Shown here: piece after piece, positions 1 to 5,840 of the stretch
Layout of the letters: each line of letters begins with the position of its first letter
Numbering within the stretch: position 1 is the stretch's first letter
NCBI GenBank assembly: GCA_025458465.1
Contig: JALOSK010000019.1
Location: forward strand, 1-14,153
Reading direction: 5' to 3'
DNA from: Sandarakinorhabdus sp.
Lineage (GTDB): Bacteria > Pseudomonadota > Alphaproteobacteria > Sphingomonadales > Sphingomonadaceae
DNA: 14,153 nt
The notes under the pieces: generated by a model
Told to the model about the DNA's origin: nothing
Databases searched by the model: none
The model's input: the letters and a program-made list of their open reading frames with translations, nothing else
Position numbers and translations under genes: made by a program

Positions 1-513
1 CCCGAACAGGTGGCCATCCTCAAGGGCATCGGCGCCACCCATGTGCTCGATTCCAGCGCACCCGATTTCATGGCGAAGCTGATTGCAGCCTGCACCGAAA
101 CCGGCGCCACGCTGGCCTTCGACGCCATCGGCGGCGGGCCCTTGGCGGGCCAGATCCTCACCGCGATGGAAGCCGCCATCAACGCCCGCGCCGGCGGCTA
201 CAGCCGCTATGGCTCGGAAGTGCTGAAGCAGGTCTATATCTATGGCGGGCTGGACATGGCGCCCACCACGTTCGGGCGCGGCTTCGGCATGGCCTGGGCG
301 ATGGGCGGCTGGCTGCTGTTCCCGCGCATGCGCACCTTCGGCCCCGGCACCTTCGCCCGGCTGAAGCAGCGCGTCGCCGATGAACTCACCACCACCTTCG
401 CCAGCCACTACAGCCACCGCGTGTCGCTGGCCGGGATGCTGGAACCCGATGCCGTTGCCGGCTGGTATCGCCGCGCCACGGGGCAGAAATATCTGGTGGT
501 GCCAACAGCCTGA
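1..513 (+). CDS. Zinc-type (MDR) alcohol dehydrogenase / quinone oxidoreductase-like protein, C-terminal part
   Basis: The reading frame is open from base 1 (the first codons read P-E-Q-V-A-I-L-K-G-I-G-A), so this is the 3' end of a gene that starts outside the window; about 170 residues are visible. The segment 'LKGIGATHVLDSS' followed about 25 residues later by 'TLAFDAIGGGPLAGQIL' is the second half of the Rossmann NAD(P)-binding domain of medium-chain dehydrogenases/reductases, where the cofactor-binding fold is followed by the enoyl-reductase-like tail. The gene ends 'YLVVPTA', a usual final strand of the catalytic domain. The family reduces quinones, enones or aldehydes with NAD(P)H in the cytoplasm; the substrate cannot be told because the catalytic half is missing. 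It converges on mtgA with 3 bases between stop codons. Confidence 0.8.
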   Translation, partial: PEQVAILKGIGATHVLDSSAPDFMAKLIAACTETGATLAFDAIGGGPLAGQILTAMEAAINARAGGYSRYGSEVLKQVYIYGGLDMAPTTFGRGFGMAWAMGGWLLFPRMRTFGPGTFARLKQRVADELTTTFASHYSHRVSLAGMLEPDAVAGWYRRATGQKYLVVPTA

Positions 514-516
514 GGC

Positions 517-1227
517 TCACTCCCACAGGCAGTGATCAATGCCCTCTCGGGCCACCACCCGCACGCGCTTCTCGATGCGGCGGGCATAACGGCGGGTGGA
601 TTTCGATGGCTTGTTGACGCTGCGCTTGATCGGCTGCGGCAGGATCGCGGCCAGCCGCGCGGCCTGGGCGGCACTGATCCGGTCCACCCGGCGGCCGAAA
701 TAATGGTCTGACGCGGCGGCCATGCCATAGATGCCCGGGCCCATCTCGACGATGTTGAGATAGACTTCCATGATCCGCGGCTTGCCCCAGAAAATCTCGA
801 TCAGGCCGGTGAACCAGGCTTCCAGGCCCTTCCTGACCCACGAGCGCTCTGGCCAGAGGAACACGTTCTTGGCGGTCTGCTGGCTGATGGTGGAGCCACC
901 GCGCAGCTTGCGGCCTTCCAGATTGGCCTTCGCCGCCTTCTGGATGGCGGCCAGATCAAAGCCGTGATGGGCGCAGAAATTGGCGTCTTCGGCGCCGATC
1001 ACCGCCCGCGGCAGCGTGCGGGCCATCAGCGTCATCGGCACCCAGGCCTTTTCGACATGCTGGCCCGACAGGGCGTCGCGCGCCATCATCCAGGTGATCG
1101 GCGGCGGGACGAAACGATAGGCCACCACCCACGCCATGCTGAGCAGCACGAAGGCCAGGGCCAGCCGCGTGATCAGGCGGAAAAGCCCCTGGAAGAACGA
1201 GCGGAAGAAGGCGCGGATGCGAGCCAT
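517..1227 (-). CDS. mtgA: Monofunctional biosynthetic peptidoglycan glycosyltransferase (GT51)
   Basis: A 236-residue protein that polymerises lipid II into glycan strands at the outer face of the inner membrane. An N-terminal hydrophobic helix at about residues 17-40 would anchor it, with the catalytic domain in the periplasm. All GT51 motifs are visible: 'EDANFCAHHG' (catalytic E80), 'GGSTISQQTAKN' (110-121), 'RKGLE' (132-136, second key Glu) and 'KPRIMEVYLN' (149-158). There is no transpeptidase domain, and the length is normal for MtgA (about 230-240), so it is the monofunctional enzyme rather than a class A PBP. It lies 68 bases downstream of rpoH on the same strand and could be cotranscribed with rluD-rpoH; I saw no convincing terminator in that gap. 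Its stop faces the stop of the MDR gene, 3 bases away. Confidence 0.95.
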   Translation of the reverse strand: MARIRAFFRSFFQGLFRLITRLALAFVLLSMAWVVAYRFVPPPITWMMARDALSGQHVEKAWVPMTLMARTLPRAVIGAEDANFCAHHGFDLAAIQKAAKANLEGRKLRGGSTISQQTAKNVFLWPERSWVRKGLEAWFTGLIEIFWGKPRIMEVYLNIVEMGPGIYGMAAASDHYFGRRVDRISAAQAARLAAILPQPIKRSVNKPSKSTRRYARRIEKRVRVVAREGIDHCLWE

Positions 1228-1295
1228 GGCAGGCCGCAGCTTTGGCGCTGCCGCCGCCGGCCGTCAATGCGCCGCCAGATTGCGCCTGCTTGGGA

Positions 1296-2213
1296 TCACA
1301 CCTGTTCGGGCAGCAGCCGGCGTTCGCTGGCCGCCAGCTGCATCGCCTTGGCCAGTTTTTCAAAGGCGCGCACCTCGATCTGGCGCACGCGTTCGCGGCT
1401 GATCTCATAGCGCTGGGACAGTTCCTCCAGCGTTTCGGGATCATCGATCAGGCGGCGCCGGGTGAGGATATCACGCTCGCGCTCGTTCAGGGTCGCCATG
1501 GCTTCCACCAGCAGCTCGTGGCGCTGGCTGCGCTCCTCGTCATCGGCAAGCAGTTCATCGGCCAGCGGCGTGTCGTCGGCAAGCCAGTCCTGCCATTCGC
1601 CCTCGCCTTCCTCGCGCAGCGGGCTGTTCAGGCTGGCATCGCCGCCCATGCCCATGCGCCGGTTCATCGAGACGACCTCGTCTTCGGCAACGCCCAGCGT
1701 GGTGGCGATCTGCTTCACATCGTCGGGCTTCAGATCGCCTTCCTCAACCGCGCCGATCTTGCCCTTCAGGCGGCGCAGGTTGAAGAACAGCTTCTTCTGG
1801 GCTGCGGTGGTGCCGATCTTCACGAGGCTCCAGCTGCGCAGGATATATTCCTGGATCGCCGCCTTGATCCACCACATCGCATAGGTGGCAAGGCGAAAGC
1901 CCTTTTCCGGATCGAACTTCTTCACGCCCTGCATCAGGCCGATATTGCCCTCGGCAATCAGCTCGTTCACCGGCAGGCCATAGCCGCGATAGCCCATGGC
2001 GATGCGCGCCACCAACCGCAGGTGGCTGGTCACCAGCTTGGTCGCCGCTTCCGGATCCTGGTGGGCCTGCCAGCGCTTGGCCAGCATATATTCCTGTTCC
2101 GGCGCCAGCAGCGGGAACTTGCGGATTTCCGCCAGATAGCGGTTCAGCCCGGCTTCTGATCCCAGGGCCGGGATGCTGGTCTGCTTGGTGGCGGGCAGGT
2201 TGGTTGTCATCAT
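1296..2213 (-). CDS. rpoH: RNA polymerase heat-shock sigma factor RpoH (sigma-32)
   Basis: A 305-residue sigma70-family protein. Region 2 is visible as 'LVTSHLRLVARIAMGY...NELIAEGNIGLMQ...FDPEKGFRLATYAMWWIKAAIQEYIL' (about 60-125). The RpoH box 'QKKLFFNLR' (139-147), diagnostic for sigma-32 and used for core binding and turnover control, follows directly. Region 4.2 at the C terminus reads 'LEELSQRYEISRERVRQIE'. It directs transcription of chaperone and protease genes. The gene begins 1 base after the rluD stop (TGA-G-ATG-ATG); a GGAG inside the rluD end lies 4 bases before the first ATG and 7 before the second, so the true start may be the second Met (2210). This arrangement implies cotranscription and translational coupling with rluD. 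The extended 5' leader known for E. coli rpoH has no counterpart here. Confidence 0.97.
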   Translation of the reverse strand: MMTTNLPATKQTSIPALGSEAGLNRYLAEIRKFPLLAPEQEYMLAKRWQAHQDPEAATKLVTSHLRLVARIAMGYRGYGLPVNELIAEGNIGLMQGVKKFDPEKGFRLATYAMWWIKAAIQEYILRSWSLVKIGTTAAQKKLFFNLRRLKGKIGAVEEGDLKPDDVKQIATTLGVAEDEVVSMNRRMGMGGDASLNSPLREEGEGEWQDWLADDTPLADELLADDEERSQRHELLVEAMATLNERERDILTRRRLIDDPETLEELSQRYEISRERVRQIEVRAFEKLAKAMQLAASERRLLPEQV

Positions 2214-2214
2214 C

Positions 2215-3174
2215 TCACTCCGCTTCGGCCGCCAGGGCGCCGATCAGGGCCAGCATATCCGCTGGCAGCTTCGATTCGAAGGATAGGATTTCTTTTGTGA
2301 CTGGATGCTGAAAGCCCAGCGTGGCGGCGTGCAGGGCCTGCCGCGCGAACGCCAGTTCCTTCAGCACCGGCGCCAGCCTGCCGGGCGTGCGGCCATAGAC
2401 GGCATCGCCCAAAAGCGCGTGGCCGATGGAGGCCATGTGCACGCGGATCTGGTGCGTGCGCCCGGTTTCCAGCCGGCATTCCACCTGCGCTGCGCCCCTG
2501 AAGGCCTGAACGGTGCGATAATGGGTGATGGCATGTTTGCCGCGCCCGGCCGATACGATCGCCATCTTCTGCCGGTTGGCGGTGCTGCGCGCCAGCGCGC
2601 CTTCGATCCGCCCGGCCGGCGGCACCGGCACCCCGCCCACAACCGCTGTATAGCGCCGTTCCACCGTGTGGCGGGCAAACTGCGCGGCCAGGCCTTCGTG
2701 GGCCGGATCCGTCTTGGCCACCACCAGCAGCCCCGATGTGTCCTTGTCGATGCGGTGCACGATACCGGGCCGGGCCACGCCGCCGATGCCCGAAAGCCGG
2801 CCGGCGCAATGATGCAGCAGCGCATTGACCAGCGTGCCATCCAGATTGCCGGCAGCCGGATGCACCACCAGCCCGGCCGGCTTGTCCACCACCAGCAGAT
2901 GATCATCCTCGAACTGGATGTGCAGCGGAATATCCTGCGCTGCATTGCCGGCCGGGCGCGGTGCCGGCACGGTCAGCGTGAAGACCTCGCCGCCCTTCAG
3001 CTTCGTCGCCGGATCCCAGACCACGCCGCCAGCACCCGCAAGCTTGCCGGCCTGCACCAGCGTCTTCAACCGCTCGCGGCTCATCGTCGGCACGGCCGCA
3101 GCCAGCGCCTTGTCGAGACGCTCGCCAGCTGCCGTGTCGGACAAGCTTATGGTCATCGACTTTTCAGTTTCCAT
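2215..3174 (-). CDS. rluD: RluA-family 23S rRNA pseudouridine synthase, RluD-like
   Basis: A 319-residue protein with an N-terminal S4 RNA-binding domain ('ERLDKALAAAVPTMSRERLKTLVQAGKL', about 18-45) followed by the RluA-type catalytic domain. The active-site motif 'GIVHRIDKDTSGLLVV' contains the catalytic Asp at position 143; 'VDKPAGLVVHPAAGN' (96-110) and 'GRTHQIRVHMASIGHALLGD' are the other family signatures. An S4 domain plus this length fits RluD, which isomerises uridines of helix 69 in 23S rRNA, though RluC-like specificity cannot be excluded. The start at 3174 is followed by a second in-frame ATG at codon 7 (3156) that could be used instead. rpoH follows 1 base after the stop. It is divergent from the M67 peptidase gene, with 17 bases between start codons. 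Confidence 0.9.
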   Translation of the reverse strand: METEKSMTISLSDTAAGERLDKALAAAVPTMSRERLKTLVQAGKLAGAGGVVWDPATKLKGGEVFTLTVPAPRPAGNAAQDIPLHIQFEDDHLLVVDKPAGLVVHPAAGNLDGTLVNALLHHCAGRLSGIGGVARPGIVHRIDKDTSGLLVVAKTDPAHEGLAAQFARHTVERRYTAVVGGVPVPPAGRIEGALARSTANRQKMAIVSAGRGKHAITHYRTVQAFRGAAQVECRLETGRTHQIRVHMASIGHALLGDAVYGRTPGRLAPVLKELAFARQALHAATLGFQHPVTKEILSFESKLPADMLALIGALAAEAE

Positions 3175-3186
3175 GGCCTAGCCATG
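3172..3186. repeat. Short inverted repeat between divergent rluD and M67 peptidase starts
   Basis: CATGGC-cta-GCCATG, a perfect 6-base inverted repeat with a 3-base centre, overlaps the rluD start codon and fills most of the 17-base gap before the divergent peptidase gene. It could be a small operator or RNA hairpin, but two facing CAT/ATG triplets make short chance symmetry likely here. Confidence 0.35.
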
Positions 3187-3191
3187 TCGGC

Positions 3192-3596
3192 ATGCGATTG
3201 CGGATATCAAGCGGTCAGCGGCAATTTCTGCTCGATGCCGCCGCTGCCCGGCCCGAAGAGGAAGTGTGCGGCCTGCTGGTGGGCAGCGATGGCGCGGTGG
3301 CCGAACTGGTGCCGGCGCGAAATGTCGCACGCGATCCGGCCCGCAGCTTCGAAATCGATCCGGCAACCCTGCTGGCCACCCACCGCACCGCACGCGGCGC
3401 CGGCCAGCGCGTCATCGGCCACTGGCACAGCCATCCGGGCGGCCGGCGCGAACCGTCCGCCCGCGATGCCGCCCGCGCCATCGACAATGGCGCCATCTGG
3501 ATGATCATTGCCGATGGGGACATTGCGGCCTGGCGCGCGCAAGGCCGCAACCCCGGCCCCGCCCGCTTCGTATCCGTTCCGCTGGAGATTGCCTGA
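3192..3596 (+). CDS. M67-family (JAMM/MPN+) metallopeptidase
   Basis: A 134-residue single-domain protein covering a JAB1/MPN/Mov34 fold. The zinc site is complete: E24 in 'EEEVCGLLVG', then H79-S-H81 with S89 and D92 in 'HWHSHPGGRREPSARD', matching HxH-x7-S-x2-D. Such small bacterial JAMM proteins are predicted zinc isopeptidases; relatives release ubiquitin-like sulfur carriers or act in cysteine biosynthesis, but no ThiS- or CysO-like partner is present here, so the substrate is unknown. It starts 17 bases from the divergent rluD. I see no clear Shine-Dalgarno before the ATG, so its mRNA may be nearly leaderless or the promoter may lie inside rluD. Its TGA shares one base with the ATG of the following cold-shock gene. 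Confidence 0.88.
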   Translation: MRLRISSGQRQFLLDAAAARPEEEVCGLLVGSDGAVAELVPARNVARDPARSFEIDPATLLATHRTARGAGQRVIGHWHSHPGGRREPSARDAARAIDNGAIWMIIADGDIAAWRAQGRNPGPARFVSVPLEIA

Positions 3597-3859
3597 TGGC
3601 CAGCGGTGCGGTGAAGTGGTTCGATGGCAAGAAGGGGTACGGGTTCATCACGCCTGATCTGGGCCCGCGCGATGTGTTCGTGCACAGCAGCGCGGTCACG
3701 GCGGCCGGCGTGGCGCGGCTGGTGCCTGGCCAGCGGGTGGATTTCGAACTGGCGCAGGATGGCGATGGCCGCCTGATCGCGCTGGGGCTTGTGATGCGCG
3801 ACAATGGACCCGATGATGCAAGTGATGCGCGCGCGCATTTCGCTGCGGATTCGGCCTGA
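3596..3859 (+). CDS. Cold-shock domain protein (CspA family)
   Basis: An 87-residue cytoplasmic protein starting 'MASGAVKWFDGKKGYGFITPD'. The RNA-binding motifs are RNP1 'KGYGFI' and RNP2 'VFVHSS', and the domain ends near 'VDFELAQDGDGRLIALGL'; a polar tail of roughly 20 residues follows that is longer than in E. coli CspA (70 residues). Such proteins bind single-stranded RNA or DNA and melt RNA structure. The frame is open upstream, but the domain begins exactly at the ATG that overlaps the peptidase stop (TGATG), so that start is chosen. The one-base overlap implies translational coupling with the M67 gene, an unusual setting for a cold-shock gene, which usually has a long regulated leader of its own. 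Confidence 0.93.
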   Translation: MASGAVKWFDGKKGYGFITPDLGPRDVFVHSSAVTAAGVARLVPGQRVDFELAQDGDGRLIALGLVMRDNGPDDASDARAHFAADSA

Positions 3860-3896
3860 GGGGGCCGACACGCGGGATGGTTTGGGGGCTTTGCTG

Positions 3897-4433
3897 ATGA
3901 GTGATGTGACACAATATCTGGTGCGCTGGCTGTGCCACGATCTGGCGACGCCGATCGCCAGCGTGATGACGGCAAGCGAATTGCTGGACGATACGCCCGA
4001 TACCGAGATCAATGAGCTGATCCGCTTTGGCGCCAAGCGGCTCACGTCGCGGCTGCGCCTGGTGCGCCTCGCGCTGGGCGCCGCCGAATCGGACATGGCC
4101 GGCGGCCAGCTGGAAAAAATGGTCAAGGAAGGGCTGGACAGCACCAGCGTGGACTGGAGCTGGGAAGGCGATGCCACGGGCGGCATGGCGACCCTGATTG
4201 CCGGCTGCATCATGCTGGTGGCCGATCTCAACCGCACCCGCCCGCTGGCGGTGGACCAGAAGGGCGTGACGGTGGCGCCGGCCTGCACCTGGCCGGAACC
4301 GGTCGCCGCCGTGTTCAAGGGCGCTGCGCCCACCTGCAACCGCGGTTCGGTGGCTGCAATGCTGATGCAGGCCGCCGAGCGGGCCGGCAAGCGGCTGGCC
4401 CCGACACCGACAGGGCTGACCTGGGACGCCTGA
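3897..4433 (+). CDS. chpT: ChpT-like histidine phosphotransferase
   Basis: A 178-residue protein resembling ChpT, the alphaproteobacterial phosphotransferase that passes phosphate from the CckA kinase to CtrA and CpdR. 'LVRWLCHDLATPIASVMTAS' near the N terminus carries the expected phospho-accepting His (H14) in the CHD motif of the dimerisation helix. The remainder looks like the degenerate ATPase-like domain ('LIAGCIMLVADL'), without the N, G1 and G2 boxes needed for ATP. The frame is open back to 3804, but that extension overlaps the cold-shock gene and looks untranslated; the ATG at 3897 has TTTGGGGGC upstream and places the helix where the family has it. It lies 37 bases after the cold-shock gene on the same strand. 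A cell-cycle role is inferred from the family only; cckA and ctrA are not in the window. Confidence 0.78.
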   Translation: MSDVTQYLVRWLCHDLATPIASVMTASELLDDTPDTEINELIRFGAKRLTSRLRLVRLALGAAESDMAGGQLEKMVKEGLDSTSVDWSWEGDATGGMATLIAGCIMLVADLNRTRPLAVDQKGVTVAPACTWPEPVAAVFKGAAPTCNRGSVAAMLMQAAERAGKRLAPTPTGLTWDA

Positions 4434-4449
4434 GCCGGCCAAACCCGGT

Positions 4450-4470
4450 TTTTGCTGCACCGCAACAAAA
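4450..4470. promoter_or_regulatory. Upstream PhaR-like operator copy
   Basis: TTTTGCTGC-acc-GCAACAAAA is a 9-base inverted repeat with one mismatch and a 3-base centre. Its core, TGCTGC-N3-GCAACA, matches the second copy at 4502-4516 under TGYTGC-N3-GCARCA. The pattern resembles the CTGC-N3/4-GCAG type site described for PhaR, the repressor of phasin and PHB genes in alphaproteobacteria. It ends 6 bases before the -35 hexamer. Assignment to PhaR is inference. Confidence 0.65.
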
Positions 4471-4476
4471 CGGCCC

Positions 4477-4505
4477 TTGAAACCGGCGCGTCGCTGGCTT
4501 ATGTT
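4477..4505 (+). promoter_or_regulatory. Sigma70-type promoter of the phasin gene
   Basis: TTGAAA (4477-4482), 17 bases, then TATGTT (4500-4505). Both hexamers are close to consensus and the spacing is optimal, placing transcription start near 4512, about 20 bases before the chosen phasin start. The -10 lies inside the downstream operator, so a bound repressor would block polymerase. Confidence 0.65.
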
Positions 4506-4516
4506 GCATTGCAGCA
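4502..4516. promoter_or_regulatory. Downstream PhaR-like operator over the phasin -10
   Basis: TGTTGC-att-GCAGCA is a 6-base inverted repeat with one mismatch, the same pattern as the copy at 4453-4467. The two centres are 49 bases apart (4460 and 4509), close to an integral number of helical turns. It overlaps the -10 and the predicted start of transcription, the position expected of a repressor site. Confidence 0.65.
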
Positions 4517-4531
4517 AAGCCGGAGATGCCG

Positions 4532-5266
4532 ATGACCGCCAAGCCGCCCGCCGCCAAGTCCAAGCCTGCCGCCAAGCGCGCGCCGGCCCGGAAGGTTGCT
4601 GCGGCCACGACGGTCAAGGCGGCACCGAAGGCCGATGCCCAGACCATTGCTTCCCCCCCGGAAACGCCCGCAGCCGGCCCGGTGGTTGAACCGGTGGTCA
4701 AGACGACTGCGGCTTCGGCCGCGATCATTCCGTTTGCCACCGCACTCATGCCCAAGGAGCCGATCATGGCCACTGCCTTCGAAACCACCCAGGAAGCCGT
4801 CCGCACCACCGTCGAGACGCTGAACGCCCAGACCGAAACCGCCATCAACAACGGCAAGGCCGCGATGGAACAGGTTGCCGCCAAGTCCAAGGAAGCCGTC
4901 GAGGCCAGCATGAAGAGCCTGGACGATCTGAACGACATGGCCCGCGCCAACATCGATGCGCTGATCGCTTCGGCCCGCGTTGCCACCACCGGCGTCGAGC
5001 AGGTGATGAACCACCTGACCGAAGTGTCGAAGAAGTCGTTCGAGGACACCACCGCCATGGTGAAGGGCCTGACCGCCGCCAAGACGCCGAACGAGCTGAT
5101 GCAGATGCAGAGCGACTTCGCCAAGGCGCAGTTCGACAGCGCCGTTGCCGAATACAGCAAGCTGACCGAGATGATGGTCAAGCTGGCTGGCGACGTGATG
5201 GAGCCGGTGCAGAACCAGGTTGCCGTCGCCACCGACAAGATGAAGGCCGTGTGGACCGCCAAGTAA
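4532..5266 (+). CDS. Phasin family protein with Ala/Lys/Pro-rich N-terminal extension
   Basis: A 244-residue protein. The C-terminal part, about 160 residues from 'MATAFETTQEAVRTTVETL', is a helical phasin domain (Phasin_2 type) with amphipathic Ala/Gln/Lys-rich helices; phasins coat polyhydroxyalkanoate granules. The first 70 or so residues are a low-complexity A/K/P tract ('KPPAAKSKPAAKRAPARK'), reminiscent of the basic tails of PhaF or histone-H1-like proteins that tie granules to DNA. ATGs occur at 4526 and 4532; GGAG abuts the first and lies 6 bases before the second, so 4532 is preferred. A third in-frame ATG at 4766 has its own strong ribosome binding site. Transcription is probably controlled by the paired operators upstream. 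A terminator follows and clpS lies next. No PHA synthase is in the window. Confidence 0.88.
   Translation: MTAKPPAAKSKPAAKRAPARKVAAATTVKAAPKADAQTIASPPETPAAGPVVEPVVKTTAASAAIIPFATALMPKEPIMATAFETTQEAVRTTVETLNAQTETAINNGKAAMEQVAAKSKEAVEASMKSLDDLNDMARANIDALIASARVATTGVEQVMNHLTEVSKKSFEDTTAMVKGLTAAKTPNELMQMQSDFAKAQFDSAVAEYSKLTEMMVKLAGDVMEPVQNQVAVATDKMKAVWTAK
4754..4768 (+). promoter_or_regulatory. Internal ribosome binding site and start inside the phasin gene
   Basis: AAGGAG (4754-4759), six bases, then ATG (4766-4768), in frame with the phasin. The spacing is ideal and the site is stronger than the one at the upstream start. Initiation here would give a 166-residue phasin without the A/K/P-rich extension, the usual size for stand-alone phasins. 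Confidence 0.6.
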
Positions 5267-5298
5267 GGCGGCTCCAAGCGCCTGTTGCGTGATTGAAT

Positions 5299-5336
5299 GG
5301 GGCGGCGGGCCGGATGGCGCGCCGCCCCTTCTGTTT
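5299..5336 (+). terminator. Rho-independent terminator after the phasin gene
   Basis: GGGGCGGCG (5299-5307) pairs perfectly with CGCCGCCCC (5320-5328) around a 12-base loop that can form three more inner pairs, and is followed by TTCTGTTT. It lies 32 bases after the phasin stop and separates it from clpS. Confidence 0.75.
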
Positions 5337-5364
5337 GCGCGCCCCTTTTTTCCATCGGTTTTTT

Positions 5365-5373
5365 TGCTATACA
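5365..5373 (+). promoter_or_regulatory. Possible extended -10 promoter of clpS
   Basis: TG-C-TATACA is an extended -10 (TGN plus a near-consensus hexamer) located about 38 bases before the clpS start. The region 17 bases upstream is T-rich without a good -35 hexamer. The preceding terminator means clpS needs its own promoter, which supports this call. Confidence 0.5.
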
Positions 5374-5410
5374 GGGGGAGATTGGTCCCCTTTCCCCCGA
5401 GTCAGGCCTG

Positions 5411-5773
5411 ATGAGCAGCGCGACCCCGCGTGAAGTGATGAGCGATGAAGACCGTGACGCCGGTGGCGGCCGCGGGAACACGGGCGTGGGCCTTGCCACA
5501 AGGCCGGAGACGAAAACGGCCAAGCCGGCGCTGTACAAGGTGCTGATGCTGAACGACGATTACACGCCGATGGAGTTCGTCGTGCTGACGCTTCAGCGCT
5601 ATTTCCGGATGAGCATCGAGGACGCGACGCAGGTGATGCTGCACGTCCACCAGCGCGGTGTCGGGGTGTGCGGCATCTTCACCTATGAAGTGGCCGAAAC
5701 CAAGGTGAACCAGGTCATCGATTTCGCCCGCCAGCACCAGCACCCGCTGCAGTGCACGATGGAGAAGGAATAG
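5411..5773 (+). CDS. clpS: ATP-dependent Clp protease adaptor ClpS
   Basis: A 120-residue adaptor that delivers N-degron substrates to ClpAP. The folded domain starts near residue 40 with '[18 protein letters not shown]', including the N-D-D/M residues of the N-degron pocket, and continues with '[24 protein letters not shown]', which holds the conserved pocket His. It ends '[10 protein letters not shown]', as in most ClpS proteins. The first 35-40 residues are a flexible G/D/T-rich arm expected to engage the ClpA pore. The frame is open back to 5297, but that would run through the terminator and promoter; ATGs at 5411 and 5438 remain, both with weak Shine-Dalgarno sequences, and 5411 is a choice rather than a certainty. 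clpA is not in the window. Confidence 0.93.
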   Translation: MSSATPREVMSDEDRDAGGGRGNTGVGLATRPETKTAKPALYKVLMLNDDYTPMEFVVLTLQRYFRMSIEDATQVMLHVHQRGVGVCGIFTYEVAETKVNQVIDFARQHQHPLQCTMEKE

Positions 5774-5840
5774 GGCCAACGGATCAGGCTGCGACCTCGC
5801 GGCCCCTGCCCTTCACCGCCCCCTGCGTTAAGGCCGGGGC

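Noticed and set aside
495..559. GGTGGTG...CACCACC arms across the MDR gene and mtgA ends as a terminator
   Set aside because: It is a seven-base stem with a loop of about 50 bases and no T-run; too weak to call.
1242..2159. Long rightward open frame (305 codons) opposite rpoH
   Set aside because: It is the reverse-strand shadow of rpoH in GC-rich DNA. It shows no family motif, whereas the rpoH frame has a complete sigma-32 signature.
3804..3896. Longer N terminus for the ChpT-like protein
   Set aside because: It would overlap the cold-shock gene by 56 bases, and ChpT proteins have the CHD motif near the N terminus. The ATG at 3897 fits better.
3215..4468. Leftward open frame (417 codons) across the M67, cold-shock and chpT genes
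   Set aside because: It is antisense to three genes with recognised catalytic or binding motifs. Its translation is low-complexity Ser/Arg/Ala without any domain I recognise.
4445..4486. CCGGTTT...AAACCGG inverted repeat around the upstream phasin operator
   Set aside because: It has seven-base arms 28 bases apart that include the -35 hexamer; there is no further pairing and chance occurrence is likely.
5297..5410. Longer N terminus for ClpS
   Set aside because: It would begin inside the phasin terminator hairpin and cross the extended -10 promoter; the extra residues do not resemble ClpS.
4315..5538. Leftward open frame (407 codons) across the phasin and clpS region
   Set aside because: It runs through the phasin operators and terminator on the opposite strand. 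The translation only mirrors the Ala/Lys-rich phasin codons.
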